Source: Cristatella mucedo (taxonomy: Eukaryota; Bryozoa; Phylactolaemata; Cristatellidae). Taken from it: a stretch of DNA of 64,000 bases. Positions 43,547 to 54,869 of the stretch are shown piece after piece. The notes under the pieces were generated by a model. The model was not told the origin of the DNA. It saw only the letters and a list, made by a program, of their open reading frames with translations, and searched no databases. The stretch is taken from contig WPIO01000164.1 in the NCBI GenBank assembly GCA_009760855.2, positions 242,001 to 306,000 on the forward strand, read 5' to 3'. Every line of letters begins with the position of its first letter. Within the stretch, counting starts at the first letter, position 1. Made by a program: the position numbers and the translations under genes.

Positions 43547-43556
43547 CATTATTAAG
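42940..43556 (+). mobile_element. LINE-A host copy, C-terminal end, 3' UTR and tail
   Basis: It continues the copy at 41046: SVSVVTLLQFSPT in one frame, then 43051-43338 encodes LSDILPQQSKHRTTRF and [20 protein letters not shown]. The 3' UTR with its duplicated unit follows, then the acceptor-like GCATTTCCCCTTGCAG at 43443-43458, hairpin, and a long (ATT)n tail at about 43517-43553. Confidence 0.9.
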
Positions 43557-43764
43557 GGCGGCACTTCAAGCCATGAGTGTCGCTGTCATAATGGACTCTA
43601 ATCGTATCCAGCAATTTGATTGGTCTAAGCTCCGGCACAAATTACGGTCAGAATCTGTTAAAGTTAACAAGTCTTCCAAACCCCGATTAGATGATTGTAC
43701 AATTTTATGATAGCTCATAACTTTCATTTGGAGAAAACCATTACTATTCATCCACTAACCTGTT
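43557..43764. other. Unrecognised segment between two LINE-A ends
   Basis: The open frame 43486-43710 reads through the (ATT)n tail into MSVAVIMDSNRIQQFDWS, then KLRHKLRSESVKVNKSSK. The non-LINE part is unrecognised and might be an exon remnant. Confidence 0.3.
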
Positions 43765-43946
43765 TTGCATGCTGACCCAGTGCATGTCACCCCTAACCAG
43801 GGTATTCATTTTGTTTGTTTATCAAGCATGATAATGCTCGCAATTCAATTGCATTTCTTTTTGAAGCAAATGTAAAGCGCCTAGAAGGAAGTTGAGTTCA
43901 TTGAGGGCGCTTTATCAAGTGCATTATGATTATTATTATTATTATT
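43765..43946 (+). mobile_element. LINE-A 3' UTR only
   Basis: A severely 5'-truncated copy: GCATGCTGACCCAGTGCATG to the hairpin AAAGCGCC...GGGCGCTTTATC and (ATT)n, about 180 bp. Confidence 0.9.
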
Positions 43947-44479
43947 ACAACAAATCTAATGCAATATCACAAAGTTGCTAGGCTTTGATTGTTCAGTCTA
44001 ACTGTGTAAGTTAAAAAAAAATACATCGATGGAGATCTAGCTATCTCGGAGGTAGGCAAGCGACCTATCTATAGTTTTTTATAAATAGTCTCCTTAGCTG
44101 TCTGACTGTCGGAAATGTTGGCCCCAATCTCCTTATGAATGCCTTATTCCGGATGTAATATAGATGCTATCGCTTAAAATTAGAACTAAATCTGCATATT
44201 AGGTAGCAGTCCCTGGAAACTCAAATGGAAATACTCATAATCCTACATAGACCTCAAATTTACAAAACTGATATAACCTGTGCTAGCAGGCTAAAGTCTG
44301 TAAACGAATTTAGCTCATCTCTGCAAACGTTCGGTCACCAATGGCTGCCAGCTCTTGGACAAAAAGTATGCAGCGTATGGATTGGTAGATTCTCCACATT
44401 TTCCCTCATTAATAATTAAGTCAGAGAGGATCATCGTTAGAAGCTCTCTATTGTTAACGCAGGTGCAGGCAGAATTGCT
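43947..44479. other. Unrecognised DNA
   Basis: The open frame 44225-44419 lies here with no recognised domain. No repeats seen. Confidence 0.4.
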
Positions 44480-46562
44480 ATAATAATGATAATAATAATA
44501 ATGATAATTCACTTGATAAAGTGCCCTCAGAGAACTTAATCTCTCTCTTGGCGCTTTACATTTGCTGTAAAGTGAAATGCGATTGAATAGTAAGTAAAAT
44601 CGCGCTTGAAAAAAAAACAAAAAGAATAATATGGTTAGAGGTGACATGCACAGGGTCAGCATGCAAATGTGATTAGTGGCAGCATGCACAGTGTCAGCAC
44701 GCATAAGCACGTGAAGGACGAATCACAAGGACCCACTAAATGCTGTCCTAAATAGGTGTGTTTTTAGGTTCCTTTTAAATGTGGTCAGGTCAGGGGATGT
44801 TCTGATGCAGGTCGGGAGGGAGTTCCAGGCTTTGGGAGCATATGAACTACATGCGCCGTCTCCAAAGGATTTAAGGTTTGTATGAGGTATTTCTAGACTG
44901 CTGGATTCCAAAAAGCGAGTGGTACGATGCTTGGCCTGATGGGGTAGTATATCTGAAAGATAGGCTGGAGCCATAGAATGAAGGGACCTAAAAGTGAGCG
45001 ACAAAACCTTAAAGTCGATCCGTTGCTTGACTGGTAGCCAGTGCAGATCGGCGAGAAGTGGAATAATGTGGCAACTGCGACGCTCACGACAGACAAGCCT
45101 AGCTGCAGAGTTTTGCACCAGCTGCAATCGCCTGATCGCAAATGCTGGTAGACCAGTAAGCAGTGAGTTGCAGAAGTCGAGATGGGATGTCACGAATGCA
45201 TGGACCACCTTGGACGTGGTATCTTTATCTAAATAAGCCCGAATTTCAGCAATATTATGAAGCTGAAAATAGGCCGATTTGACTGTGGAGCTGATATGGT
45301 CGTCTAACCAGAAGGTCGCTTTGGAATATGACACCTCGATTTCGAGCTGATTCAACTAGAGATATGCTGGCAGAGCCTTTTTGAGAGTCAGCCTTTCCTA
45401 TCTCTGGATCACACTGGGTTCGCCCATAACTAGTAAGTTAGTTTTATCATCGTTAAGTTTTAGAAAATTTGCTGCCATCCATGTGCGGATGTCATCAATG
45501 CATGCAGCTAGTGAGTTGAGAGAGTTTGAGGTGCTCGAAGGCTGGGAGGGATCAAAGCAAACATACAACTGAGTGTCATTCGCATAGAAGTGAAAGCCTA
45601 GATTGTGCTTGGCAATCACATCAGCAAGAGGCAGAGTATAAACCGTGAAAAGAATCGGACCTACCACTGAGCCCTGAGGTACTCCATATTTCAGAGGTAA
45701 TTCAGATGATCTTTGTCCATTCACGTCAATTCTCTGGAGTCTCCCACTGAGATAGGACCTGAACCACTGCAGAGCAGTGCCAGTGATGCCCAGGCGGGAT
45801 GAGAGGCGCTCTAGAAGAACTTTGTGATCGATGGTTTCAAAAGCTGCCGAAAGATCGAGCAAAACCAGCAGAGACACTCTTCCCATGTCTGCATTCCTAA
45901 GTAGGTCGTTGTATACCCGAAGCAATGCTGACTCTGTGGAGTGATTAGCTTTAAAGCCATACTGGAACTTACTAGCAAGGTATGAGGTTTCGATATACGA
46001 GTTCAGCTGGTCCGCCACGACCCGTTCGAGTGTCTTTGATAGGAATGGTAGAAGGGAAACTGGGCGGTAGTTGCTTAAGTTCTCTTGGTCTAGTGTAGCT
46101 TTCTTGAGAAGTGGCCTGACTACAGCTTTTTTGAAAGGTGCTGGGACATGACCTGACGCTAATGACATATTAATTATGTTAGTTATGCAAGGCAGCAGCA
46201 GATCAATGCAACGTTGGAGCAGGACAGTGGGAATAGGGTCCAGAGGACTTGTTGTCTTCTTTGATTGAGATACGAACTTTAGGACTAGATCACTAGTGAC
46301 CTGCTTAAATGCAGACATTGAGGTGCAGCCAGGAACCAAGGAACAGCATTCTAGTGGGGAGGTTGTCATCGCAGGGATGGATTCCCTGATCTTGTCTATC
46401 TTCTGCACAAAGAATCGAGAGAAGCGATCGGCTAGATCATCACTATGATCATCATTAGGATCATCAGGTAAGGAGCTAATCTGGGAACGGTTGAGGAGAT
46501 GGTTTATTGTCGACATCAGCATTTTTGGAATGTGCATCTGTGATTCAACAATGCTATAGTAC
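44480..46562 (-). mobile_element. LINE-A, best-preserved copy (linker to tail)
   Basis: About 2.08 kb: (ATAATAATG)n tail, hairpin, 3' UTR, C-terminal domain, full RT and linker. It is 5'-truncated just before IVESQMHIPKM, so the endonuclease is missing. Coding damage is slight: one TAG after VIQR, one 1-bp loss and one compensating 1-bp gain between 45300 and 45400. It is the best template here for the family's protein. Confidence 0.92.
44723..45355 (-). pseudogene. LINE-A thumb and C-terminal ORF (210 aa)
   Basis: It encodes [95 protein letters not shown] and LFRTAFSGSL, then a stop shared with other copies, so this is the natural C-terminus. The first ~14 residues are in the wrong frame because of the 1-bp changes upstream. 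Confidence 0.9.
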
Positions 46563-46576
46563 ATGCAAGCGAACAT
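45398..46576 (-). pseudogene. LINE-A linker and reverse transcriptase ORF (392 aa)
   Basis: Linker (LADRFSRFFVQKIDKIRESI) at residues ~50-70. Fingers: FKKAVVRPLLKKATLDQENL at ~150-170, then LSNYRPVSLLPFLSKTLERV. Palm: [20 protein letters not shown] near 240, then YGVPQGSVVGPILFTVY near 295. The catalytic box is YAND (45575-45586, residues 331-334), not the family's YADD, so one metal-binding Asp is lost. The ORF ends at an early TAG after VIQR, where LERLTLKIGSAS normally follows. It would be expected to encode inactive RT. Confidence 0.92.
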
Positions 46577-46795
46577 CGGCCAAGCATGCTAGATTTCTAG
46601 ACATCTGGCGTGTGCTGATTCCTAGGATTTACCCCAACATCCCTCATTGATATCACATGCACATCTAACGAGCTATGTGCAGGAACTGGTGGATTATTCT
46701 CAGCAGATATTGAATGTGCAGCACCGAATACTCTTTCTCAGGTTGGTGTAGCCTTGCCAGGTAATTGTTTTAGGCATCGATGCATACATTATTAG
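46563..46795. other. Unrecognised DNA
   Basis: No repeat or domain recognised between the LINE-A truncation point and the tRNA-like/CT run. Confidence 0.35.
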
Positions 46796-46890
46796 CGCCT
46801 GGATCGTAGCTTATGGCTAAGGTGCTCACTCTCTCTCTCTCTCTCTCTATTTTTCTCTCTCCCCCCTCTCTCTCTCACTCTTTCTATCCC
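46796..46890. repeat. tRNA-like head followed by (CT)n
   Basis: CGTAGCTTATGGCTAAGGTGCTCAC at 46805-46829 looks like the A-box region of SINE-1 (CTAGCGGTTAAGGTGCTCGC). It runs straight into a CT-rich microsatellite (46830-46890). No B box follows, so this is at most a truncated SINE head. Confidence 0.4.
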
Positions 46891-47516
46891 TCTCTACTTT
46901 CCGTGTCTCATAATCTTAAAATGAGAAGTCGTTATCGTCACGGCCAAAAACAAAAGGGCATTTTGCATTAGAACAGCTTCAACAAGCTGGTTTCAATAAG
47001 GAGTCCCTTTACCGTTCATGAAGTCAAAGTGCGGTCTTCGGTGTTAGGGGCGTTTAAAAAAAATCCTCCTAACAAATGACGCCACTGCATAAAGGTATAT
47101 AAATGTATGTAAGTATGCATTGAAATTGGAATGTCTAAAGTTGAAGTATAGCTTGTATTGCTTCAAAGAATATTCTAAGAAAATAATTCGAATTTAGAGA
47201 TAATCTAGGAATTTCCAAAACATCCTTTGACGGCTTTTCCATACGTGATTACTTCTCGGTCACACAGTATAGCGATTCATTAACCTCTTCAGTTAACTCT
47301 TTCGACAAAAATGTTGCTAGAATATCACCACTTATCAATCGGCCGTTAATTTTACTTACAATAATGTTTTTTGGAAGGGTTGCTGGACAAGCAGTAGCTG
47401 ATAACTATGAACCGAATTTACTCTTCTAATATTTTACGCCGTTACAGTCAGTTTACAAGTACTGATTTCCCGAGGTTACCCTTTTCTGGTAACTACAACA
47501 TGGCGATGAAGTCTAA
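46891..47516. other. Unrecognised DNA
   Basis: No repeat, domain or notable open frame. Confidence 0.4.
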
Positions 47517-47870
47517 TCTATTTATCTCCGTCTGCAACTCCACAAAGGCATAAAGACTATGTGAGTGTTACGGAGGAGATTTTTGTATAGATCACTGACA
47601 GCCTAAGCGGCTTTCGGTACGCATTCGGTAGCCAACTGAGTTCATCTCACGCAATAAAGAAAAAGTGGGAAGCATAGCTGAGTCAGATGAGTTGTTAAGG
47701 TAGTGAGTAGCATGGAAGTAGCAGCTCAGGACCGCTGAAAAGGATGAGCCATAGTCGGCAGTAGGAGATTAGTTGGCGCTGCATAAGAATTGTGGAAGAC
47801 AATTCTGCAGTCTAAGACTTGCAGAGCTAAAGCTTCTTTAGTCAACGGTCTTTAAGCGGAATATAGCTAA
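47517..47870 (-). mobile_element. LINE-B 3' end
   Basis: TTATCTCCGTCTGCAACTCCACAAAGGC (tail and hairpin), then ACAGCCTAAGCGGCTTTCGGTACGCATTC, GGAAGTAGCAGCTCAGGACCGC and AGGACCTG-like remnants of the C-terminal block, on the minus strand. 5'-truncated near 47870. Confidence 0.8.
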
Positions 47871-47887
47871 TAATTTCTTGAATAGAA

Positions 47888-47998
47888 CAGTAGCATTGCT
47901 AAAATTCGGGCTTGCTTAGACAGAGATTCTACGTTTAAATTGGTCCATGCATGTGTGACATCTGTCTCGAAATATGTAACTCTCTGCTTTCTGGTCGA
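47888..47998 (+). mobile_element. LINE-A thumb fragment
   Basis: GTAGCATTGCTAAAATTCGGGCTTGCTTAGAC to AACTCTCTGCTTTCTGGTC: the IAKIRACLDRD...NSLLSG block. Joined head-on to a minus-strand copy at 47999. Confidence 0.8.
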
Positions 47999-48817
47999 GC
48001 CACTAAATGCTCTCCTAAATAGGTGAGTTTTCAAGTTCTTTTTAAATGTGGACAGGTCAGGGGATGTTCTGACGCAAGTTGGGAGGGAGTTTCAAGCTTT
48101 GGCAGCATACGAACTGAATGCACGGCCTCCACAGGATTTGAGGTTTGTACGAGGTATTGGTTTGACTGTTGGATAACGAAAAGCAGGTGGTACGATGCTT
48201 GGCCTGGTGGGGGTGTAGATCTGAGAGATAGGCTGGAGCCAAAGAAATGGAGTGACCTAAAAGGGAGCAAGAAAAACCTTGAAGTCCATCCGTCGCTTGA
48301 CTGGTAGCCAGTGCAGGTCAGTGAGAAGTGATGTAATGTGGCAACTGCCAAGCTCACTACAGACAAGCCTAGCTGTGGAGCTTTGCACCAGCTTTATTAG
48401 CCTGATCGCACATGCCGGTAGGCCAGTGAGCAGTGAGTTACAGAAGTCGAGACAGGATGTCGCGAATGCATGGACCAACTTGGACGTGGTATCCCTATCT
48501 AAACAAGCCTGAATTTTAGCAATGTTACGAAGCTGAAATTTGGCAGATTTGACTGTGGAGCTGATGTGGCCGTCTAACGAGAGGTCACTTTGGGACGTGA
48601 CACGTAGATTGAAGGCTGATTCAACAGGAGATACGTTGGCAGAGCCAATTTTTACCGTCAGCCTTTCCAATTTCTGATTCACAATTGGTTTGCCCATAAC
48701 TTTTGCCCACTAGAACGTTAGTTTCATCATCGTTTTGTTTTAGAAAATTTTCTGCCATCCTTGTGGGAATTTGAACAATACATGCAGCAAGTGAGTTGAG
48801 AGAATTTGAGGTGCTCT
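47999..48817 (-). mobile_element. LINE-A copy without tail, C-terminal to post-YADD
   Basis: It begins inside the 3' UTR (CCACTAAATGCTCTCCTAAATAGG). The C-terminal domain is in broken frames, and 48257-48697 encodes IVNQKLERLTVKIGSANVSP, FQSDLSLDGHISSTVKSA and SRLDF-like [18 protein letters not shown]. It ends at GAGAATTTGAGGTGCTC. The missing tail and abrupt junction suggest rearrangement. Confidence 0.85.
48257..48697 (-). pseudogene. LINE-A thumb to HWLPV ORF (146 aa)
   Basis: It encodes [56 protein letters not shown] and LHWLPVKRRMDFKV, then shifts frame at FLAPF, where [15 protein letters not shown] should follow. It covers the boundary between RT thumb and C-terminal domain. Confidence 0.85.
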
Positions 48818-50424
48818 TTTTTATTAGGGATAATGTATTGAGAATTTACTGCTGCCGGGGCCATCGTAACTTAGGATTCCGGTACTTCTGAACCTACTGA
48901 ATCACGGGATTGTGGTTTTGGTTCCTGTAGCGGCCATAATTCACGGGGCAACTCATCCAAGTGGCCGGTCATCGTGGTGACTTGGATGGAGCTAGCACGT
49001 CGTTCGCTTGGAATCAATCTGAAAAGGTTGATTCGATTCTATTTTTGGAAAATTGAAGTGATTTTGAGCACTCATCACTGTCGTTTATAGCTTGATATTT
49101 TTTTTGACGAAAGCAGCTCCAAAGCCTGTGTTGTTTAGCTGCCGGCCCTATTAGAGGTATCGTGCCTACCTTCACTATCGTGCTTATGACACATCTCCGA
49201 TAATAGTGATCCGATAAACTTGATATGTATGATTGTGTGAAATGTATGATCCCCCGGAAAGACATATTGACAATATTGGCAACATGTCAAGATGGTTATG
49301 AGCATATTTACATCAAGGTATGTGATGCCAGCTGCTTAAGCTAACTTTGACTGTGCTTCCTTAACAGTTGGGCTGTTAGCCTTGAAAGGCTGCAAATTGA
49401 CTATCTATGGCCACGCTGACTTTAAATTTTGAATATACGTCTGGTCAACATGTTTGACCCATGGATTTCTCAAATTTGGTTGTATGCGTGAAGTTAGTAT
49501 AGTGTCACTGTCCTGTTAACTCACATGATTAGCCTTTCCTGATCGATGTGATGTTTTGAATGTCACACAAGTTTTGTATTTTATTTTTAGAAAAATCCCA
49601 GGCTCAACAAAAGTGTTCCACATCGTTTGAAAGGTTTAACATATTTCAATAATCCATTGTGATGAATCTATTTGAATAAAACCGAAGTGATATACAGAAG
49701 CAAGGCTTTGTCCTTTAACTTTACAGGTCATCGGAAGTATAAAGTAGCGCTTTGGTTACAATAAATAATAAAGAATGTTGCCCTTGTTGCTTGAGAAAAT
49801 TTTCACGCCTTTCGGCCTATCAGTATTTGAGAAATATCAATACACGTGTCTTGAAGGAGATAATTCCTATAGTACTCCTAAAGGTGCGAGTCACTCACGA
49901 AATTCCCCTAAAGAATCCCTGCATTTTTCTGCATCCACTGTTCTCTTTTGCAGCCATATTTAGATTTCATATTCTCTATGAAAATATAAACTTGTCTCAC
50001 ATAGACTAAGAGCGTCACTTGGGCTTCATAATTGAGCCACATCCTTAGCTTTCATTTCCTATTTACGTAAGAATTTTGTCTGCTCATATAGAATTTCGAT
50101 AATTTAATCATGCTTTAAAAAGACTTCACTGATCATTTGTTGCCGTTGCTTGCACTGTCTCCTCTGAATTTGCGTCATTTTTCTTCTACCTCTCTAGCCT
50201 GTGCTTCAGAAGGCATATTTGAGTTGCGAGAATTACCCTACCACTTATAGAGACCCAATTGCATCTCAGCCTTTATCTTTAATCTGTATGCAAAACCAGA
50301 ACAACTAGTAGATTCTAAACTTGATCTAGATCAAGTTTCCCTACTATTTGCGTAAAGGCTCAACATTATCATCTACCTTCAAGTCTTCGCATGACACTTC
50401 GCTGAGGCATACCGATCAAGAGTG
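48818..50424. other. 1.6 kb of low-copy DNA
   Basis: No LINE signature. Frames 49014-49265 (minus), 49752-50009 and 49775-49963 (plus) show no recognised domain. GATCTAGATC at 50324-50333 is a chance palindrome. Confidence 0.4.
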
Positions 50425-50600
50425 CACACTAGGTAAGGCGGTTATTTTCACGACCGCGGGACCGAGGTCGTGGGTTGGATTCCTGGGGTGGGCGAGCCTT
50501 TATCGCCGCCCCAAGCCATTGTGATATCAGCGAAGGCTCTTCTGTTGCTATGCAAAAAGAGGCTGTTTAATCAGCATGCATTTATTTATTTATTTTATTT
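50425..50600 (+). mobile_element. tRNA-derived SINE-2, second copy
   Basis: About 176 bp with a slightly truncated head (CACACTAGGTAAGGCGG), a B-box-like GGTCGTGGGTTGGATTCC and the GGTGGGCGAGCCTTTATCGCC body. GCAAAAAGAGGCTGTTTAATC and (TTTA)n follow. Flanked by AAGAGTG at 50418-50424 and 50601-50607, a perfect 7-bp target-site duplication in otherwise low-copy DNA. Confidence 0.88.
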
Positions 50601-52321
50601 AAGAGTGAACCACACGTCAAATTCCTGCTAGCCTGCAAGTAACGGACTTCTAAAATACATGCTCGGCCACGATGAAGAGCGGTCATTTGAATCTGTGGGC
50701 AAGTCGGGAGTGCACATGATGATGTACACGGACTGCCCTTTCCGTGCTGGACGGCCGGCAAGCTTCAGGAGCACGTGGCCCCTAGTCTCTTTCATTGGTT
50801 TCGAGTGTCATGAACTCATACTGCTGTGCTCCCGCGGCATCCACTGGTTCGCATTTATACTGATTCTGAATAGCTTAGTGCTGCAGTAGCTAATGTCTGA
50901 GTAGTTTTATCGGCTAATCATTTCATAGGATGACTTTTTCTGATGCAAAGAATGTCTTTAGTTTTCAACCGGCCGGCTTTCTTTGCCATGACTTTGAAAT
51001 GACTTTGAATAATTAAAGTCTAAGCTAAAAGTGCACCTGTTGCTCTATCGGTTCCCATTACCAGAGCGAGCAGGCAAAGTTCATGCCCTTCCTCTGAAGC
51101 CTTTTTTTCTATATTCAGTCCACCTAGCGGCTAGTAAATCTTACTGTGATCGCCTAGCATTGGGTGTCTTTCAGAATCATGCTACTTGGATGCTGATTGG
51201 GCATGCTTATGTAAGCAAGAATACGATGCCCATGGCCTATACCCGCTGGCATGCTACTTCTCTCTGTTGTCTACCGTAGGCAGCTGTGTTAGCCGATAGG
51301 GACGTTCTGTGTCTATGTAACTAAGAATGTCAAATCGACTAATTAGTAATACGTTTATCATTACTTGATTTCAAACATTTCTTGGAGTTTGCTTGTGCTC
51401 TTAAGACCACGGAATGACAGCACGCTTTAATGTCATATTCGTGGGTGTGTTGCTTACCCAGAGGGCGTATTGGTAGCCCTAATGCAGATTCATCTCCGAT
51501 TATTCCAGACGAACTTGAGACAACGAATTCCTTAAAAATGAAACATTGATTTTCGTTTTCACCATTTCCTAAAATTGAGACGTTAACTATTTTCTCATAT
51601 TGACTGATTTATAATTCCCGAGTATTTTGTATTAAGCTGTTGGACTTACATTATAGGAGAAAGCAATATCTTACAAAAGTCCCAGCGAAGGCCAACGGCT
51701 TTGCAAAAGGGATAGTGATTTTCTGAGTTGAAATTATGTAGCATAAAACGTTAGTCTGTATGAAGATATATTTTCATTTTATTTTGTCCATAATTTGGTA
51801 CTACACATTTTTTTACTTTTGCTTTTGTTTTTTATTGTTATTTTTATTTTTGCTTCACTCAGTTGTTAGTTGTGCCTAAATAGCCTCTTTCCCACCTGCC
51901 AGCAGTGACCTCAAATCGTTGTTCAAGAATACACTAGCCCAGGGGACCCGATGCTAGCAATAGTTATTACGATTGCCGTGAGTCATTTTTGTAGCAACTT
52001 CAAATGACATGACTAATATGTAGGTATTTTATAACTTGACGAGAGACAATTAGTAACCACTGGGTTTGTGAATTGTAAAGTATCAATCTTGCAACAAGAA
52101 CCTAGTACCATTTTCACTTGAACCATTAAAAACAAGCACATAGACGGATGAGAGAAGAAACATTTTTCATTGTGCGAAGCAGAGAACCTAGAATACCTTG
52201 CATAAAAAACGTAATAAATGGCTCTTTAACATCTGGACCAGTTCTGTTACTTTCAAAAATGTCTCCTGCATAGACCTTCACTACGAACCCAATATTGGTG
52301 GAAGAGAACGTAAGCAACTGT
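50601..52321. other. 1.7 kb of low-copy DNA
   Basis: Frames 50659-50889 and 51031-51279 (plus) and 52126-52317 (minus) are unrecognised. The last lies just upstream of a LINE-A fragment. Confidence 0.4.
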
Positions 52322-52480
52322 CAACCAGTCTCTCTACCGTGGTTCCTATCGTAGAAACTGCCACTCGTAGTTACTGAACAAATAAATTCTTACATCTAAA
52401 CTTCACGTTGGATAAAACATGAAAAGTTCCTGCCAAGTTTTAAGCTTGTCACTACACAAAGTAAGCAGTGCTGCAGATTT
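52322..52480 (+). mobile_element. Old LINE-A-like RT finger fragment
   Basis: Frame-broken match to RPVSLLPFLSKTLERVVADQ, NSYIETS and [17 protein letters not shown] (CAACCAGTCTCTCTACCGTGG to AGCAGTGCTGC). Confidence 0.6.
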
Positions 52481-53118
52481 ACAGTAACAATCTCAGCAGC
52501 CAAGATTTAGGTAGTGTCTAGCTCAGCCATGTTACAATTACAAATTATGCAACATTTTTCTTTGTTTACGACACTAAAAACGCACCACTTGGTTTCTAGT
52601 GTCTGGGGGTTTTCTTCGGTGAAGGGAGGCGTGGCATTACTAGCAATGCTCAAGCAGGGTTTTCGTGGCGTTGCTATCCTTTGCCGGCTTTATCGACACT
52701 TTTGAGAGATCTCAACAGCAACATTTACTCAAAAAGTTTAAAAAAAATGAGATACCCTGCAGATCAGTACTGGGTTAACTTCTATATATATAAATTGTTC
52801 TCGTTCTCTTGCACATAAAAATCAGCACATTAAACATTCGTTTTCAGCATTGGTTTGCGTAAAAGCAAAGTGCTGTAAATCTGATTTTATGACTTCCTGT
52901 TTGCCATGTCGCAAAACTCTCCCATCTTTTATTTTAGTTGTTCGCATTAAGTTGATGCTATCACCTCAAAAACAGTGGTTCATGGGAAAAATTCAAAATA
53001 GATGCAATGCAATTCTGTTTTCTGACTTTCCCTTGGTCCTCATCAAGCACCATTTTGACAACATGGTTTTCCGATGCAATAACATTTTTCATTTTGATTT
53101 AATTGCTTTGTTATCCGC
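52481..53118. other. Unrecognised DNA
   Basis: Open frames 52514-52705 and 52850-53143 show no recognised domain; the latter ends at the LINE-A border. Confidence 0.35.
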
Positions 53119-53766
53119 AGCTGGTACAAAACTCTGCAGCTAGGCTTGTCTGTCGTGAGCTTCGCAGTTGCCACATTACTCCACTTCTCGCCGACCTGCA
53201 TTAGCTACCAGTGAGGGAACGGATTGACTTCAAGGTTTTGTCGCTCACTTTGAGGTCTCTTCATTCTATGGCTCCAGCCAATCTTTCAGATATACTACCC
53301 CATCAGGCCAAGCATCGTACCACCCGCTTTTCCGAATCCGAAAGTCTAGAAATACCTCGTACAAAACTTAAATCCTTTGGAGACCGTGCATTTAGTTCGT
53401 ATGCTCCCAAAGCCTGGAACTCCCTCCCGACCTGCGTCAGAACATCCCCTAACCTGACCACATTTAAAAGGAACTTAAAAACGCACCTATTTAGGACAGC
53501 ATTTAGTGGGTCATAGTGATTCGTCCTTCACGTGCTTATGGGTGCTGACGCTGTGCATGCTGCCACTAACCACATTTGCATGCTGACCCTGTGCATGTCA
53601 CCCCTAACCATGTTATTCATTTTGTTTGTTTTTCAAGCATGATTTTACTTACAATTTAATTGCATTTCCCTTAGCAGCAAATGTAAAGCGCCTAGAAAGA
53701 GATTAAGTTCTCAGAGAGTGCTTTATCAAGTACATAATAATAATAATAATTATTATTATTATTATA
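53119..53766 (+). mobile_element. LINE-A C-terminal end, 3' UTR and tail
   Basis: It starts at CAGCTGGTACAAAACTCTGCAG. The coding frame 53211-53516 ([45 protein letters not shown]) ends at the natural stop region, followed by 3' UTR, hairpin and (ATA/ATT)n. A stop (TTAGCTACC for CTGGCTACC) precedes the frame. The next LINE-A begins directly in its tail. Confidence 0.9.
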
Positions 53767-54869
53767 TCGAAGTTTTTCTAGAGCACCTCTCATCTCGCCT
53801 GGGCATCACTGGCACTGCTCTGCAGTGGTTCAGGTCCTATCGCAGTGGGAGACTCCAGATTATTGACGTCAATGGACAAAGATCATCTGAAGTATCTCTG
53901 AAATATGGAGTACCTCAGGGCTCCGTGCTAGGTCCGGTTTCTTTAATGGTTTATACTATCCCTTTTGCTGATGTAATTGCCAAGCACAATCTAGGCTTTC
54001 ACTTCTATGGGGATGACACTCAGTTGTACCTTTGCTTTGATCCCTCCCAGCCTTCGAGCACATCAAATTCTCTAAACTCACTTGCTGCATGCATTGATGA
54101 CATTCCCACATGGATGGCAGCAAATTTTCTAAAACTAAACGATGACAACACTAACTTACTAGTTATGGGCAAAACCAGTGTGATTCAGATATTGGAAAGG
54201 GTGTCTCTCAAAATTGGCTCTGCCAGCATATCTCCTGTCGAATCAGCTCGAAATCTTAGTGTCATATTCCAAAGCGACCTCTCGTTAGACGACCATATCA
54301 GCTCCACAGTCAAATCTGCCTATTTTAAGCTTCATAATATAGCTAAAATTCGGGCTTGTTTAGATAAAGATACCACGTCCAAGTTGGTCCATGCATTCGT
54401 GACAACCAGTCTCGACTTCTGCAACTCACTGCTTACTGGCCTACCAGCATGTGCCATCAGGCGATTGCAGCTGGTGCAAAACTCGGCAGCTAGGCTTGTC
54501 TGTCGTGAGCGTCGCAGTTGCCACATTACTCCACTTCTCGTCGACCTGCACTGGCTACCAGTCAAGCAACGGATTGACTTCAAAGTTTTGTCGCTCACTT
54601 TTAGGTCCCTTTATTCTATGGCTCCAGCCTATCTGTCAGATATACTACCCCATAAAGCTAAGCATCGTACCACCCGCTTTTCGGAATCCAACAGTCTAGA
54701 AATACGTCATACAAACCTTAAATCCTTAGGAGACCGTGCATTTAGTTCGTATGTTCCCAAAGCCTGGAACTCTCTCCCGACCTGCGTCAGAACTACCCGT
54801 GACCTGACCACATTTAAAAGGAACTTAAAAACAGACTTATTTAGGACAGCATTTAGTGGGTCCCTATGA
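53718..54869 (+). pseudogene. LINE-A RT palm to C-terminus, uninterrupted ORF (383 aa)
   Basis: The longest intact LINE-A C-terminal frame. Residues 1-17 come from the previous copy's 3' end and (ATA)n tail. LINE coding starts EVFLEHLSSRLGITGTALQW. YGVPQGSVLGP is near 73-83, the catalytic box is YGDD at 97-100, and KLNDDNTNLLVMGK follows. The full thumb and [19 protein letters not shown] lead to TAFSGSL and a stop. RT fingers and endonuclease are absent, so no activity is expected, but the sequence is close to consensus and probably young. Confidence 0.92.

Noticed and set aside
50324..50333. GATCTAGATC palindrome
   Set aside because: A 10-bp palindrome is expected by chance and has no associated feature.
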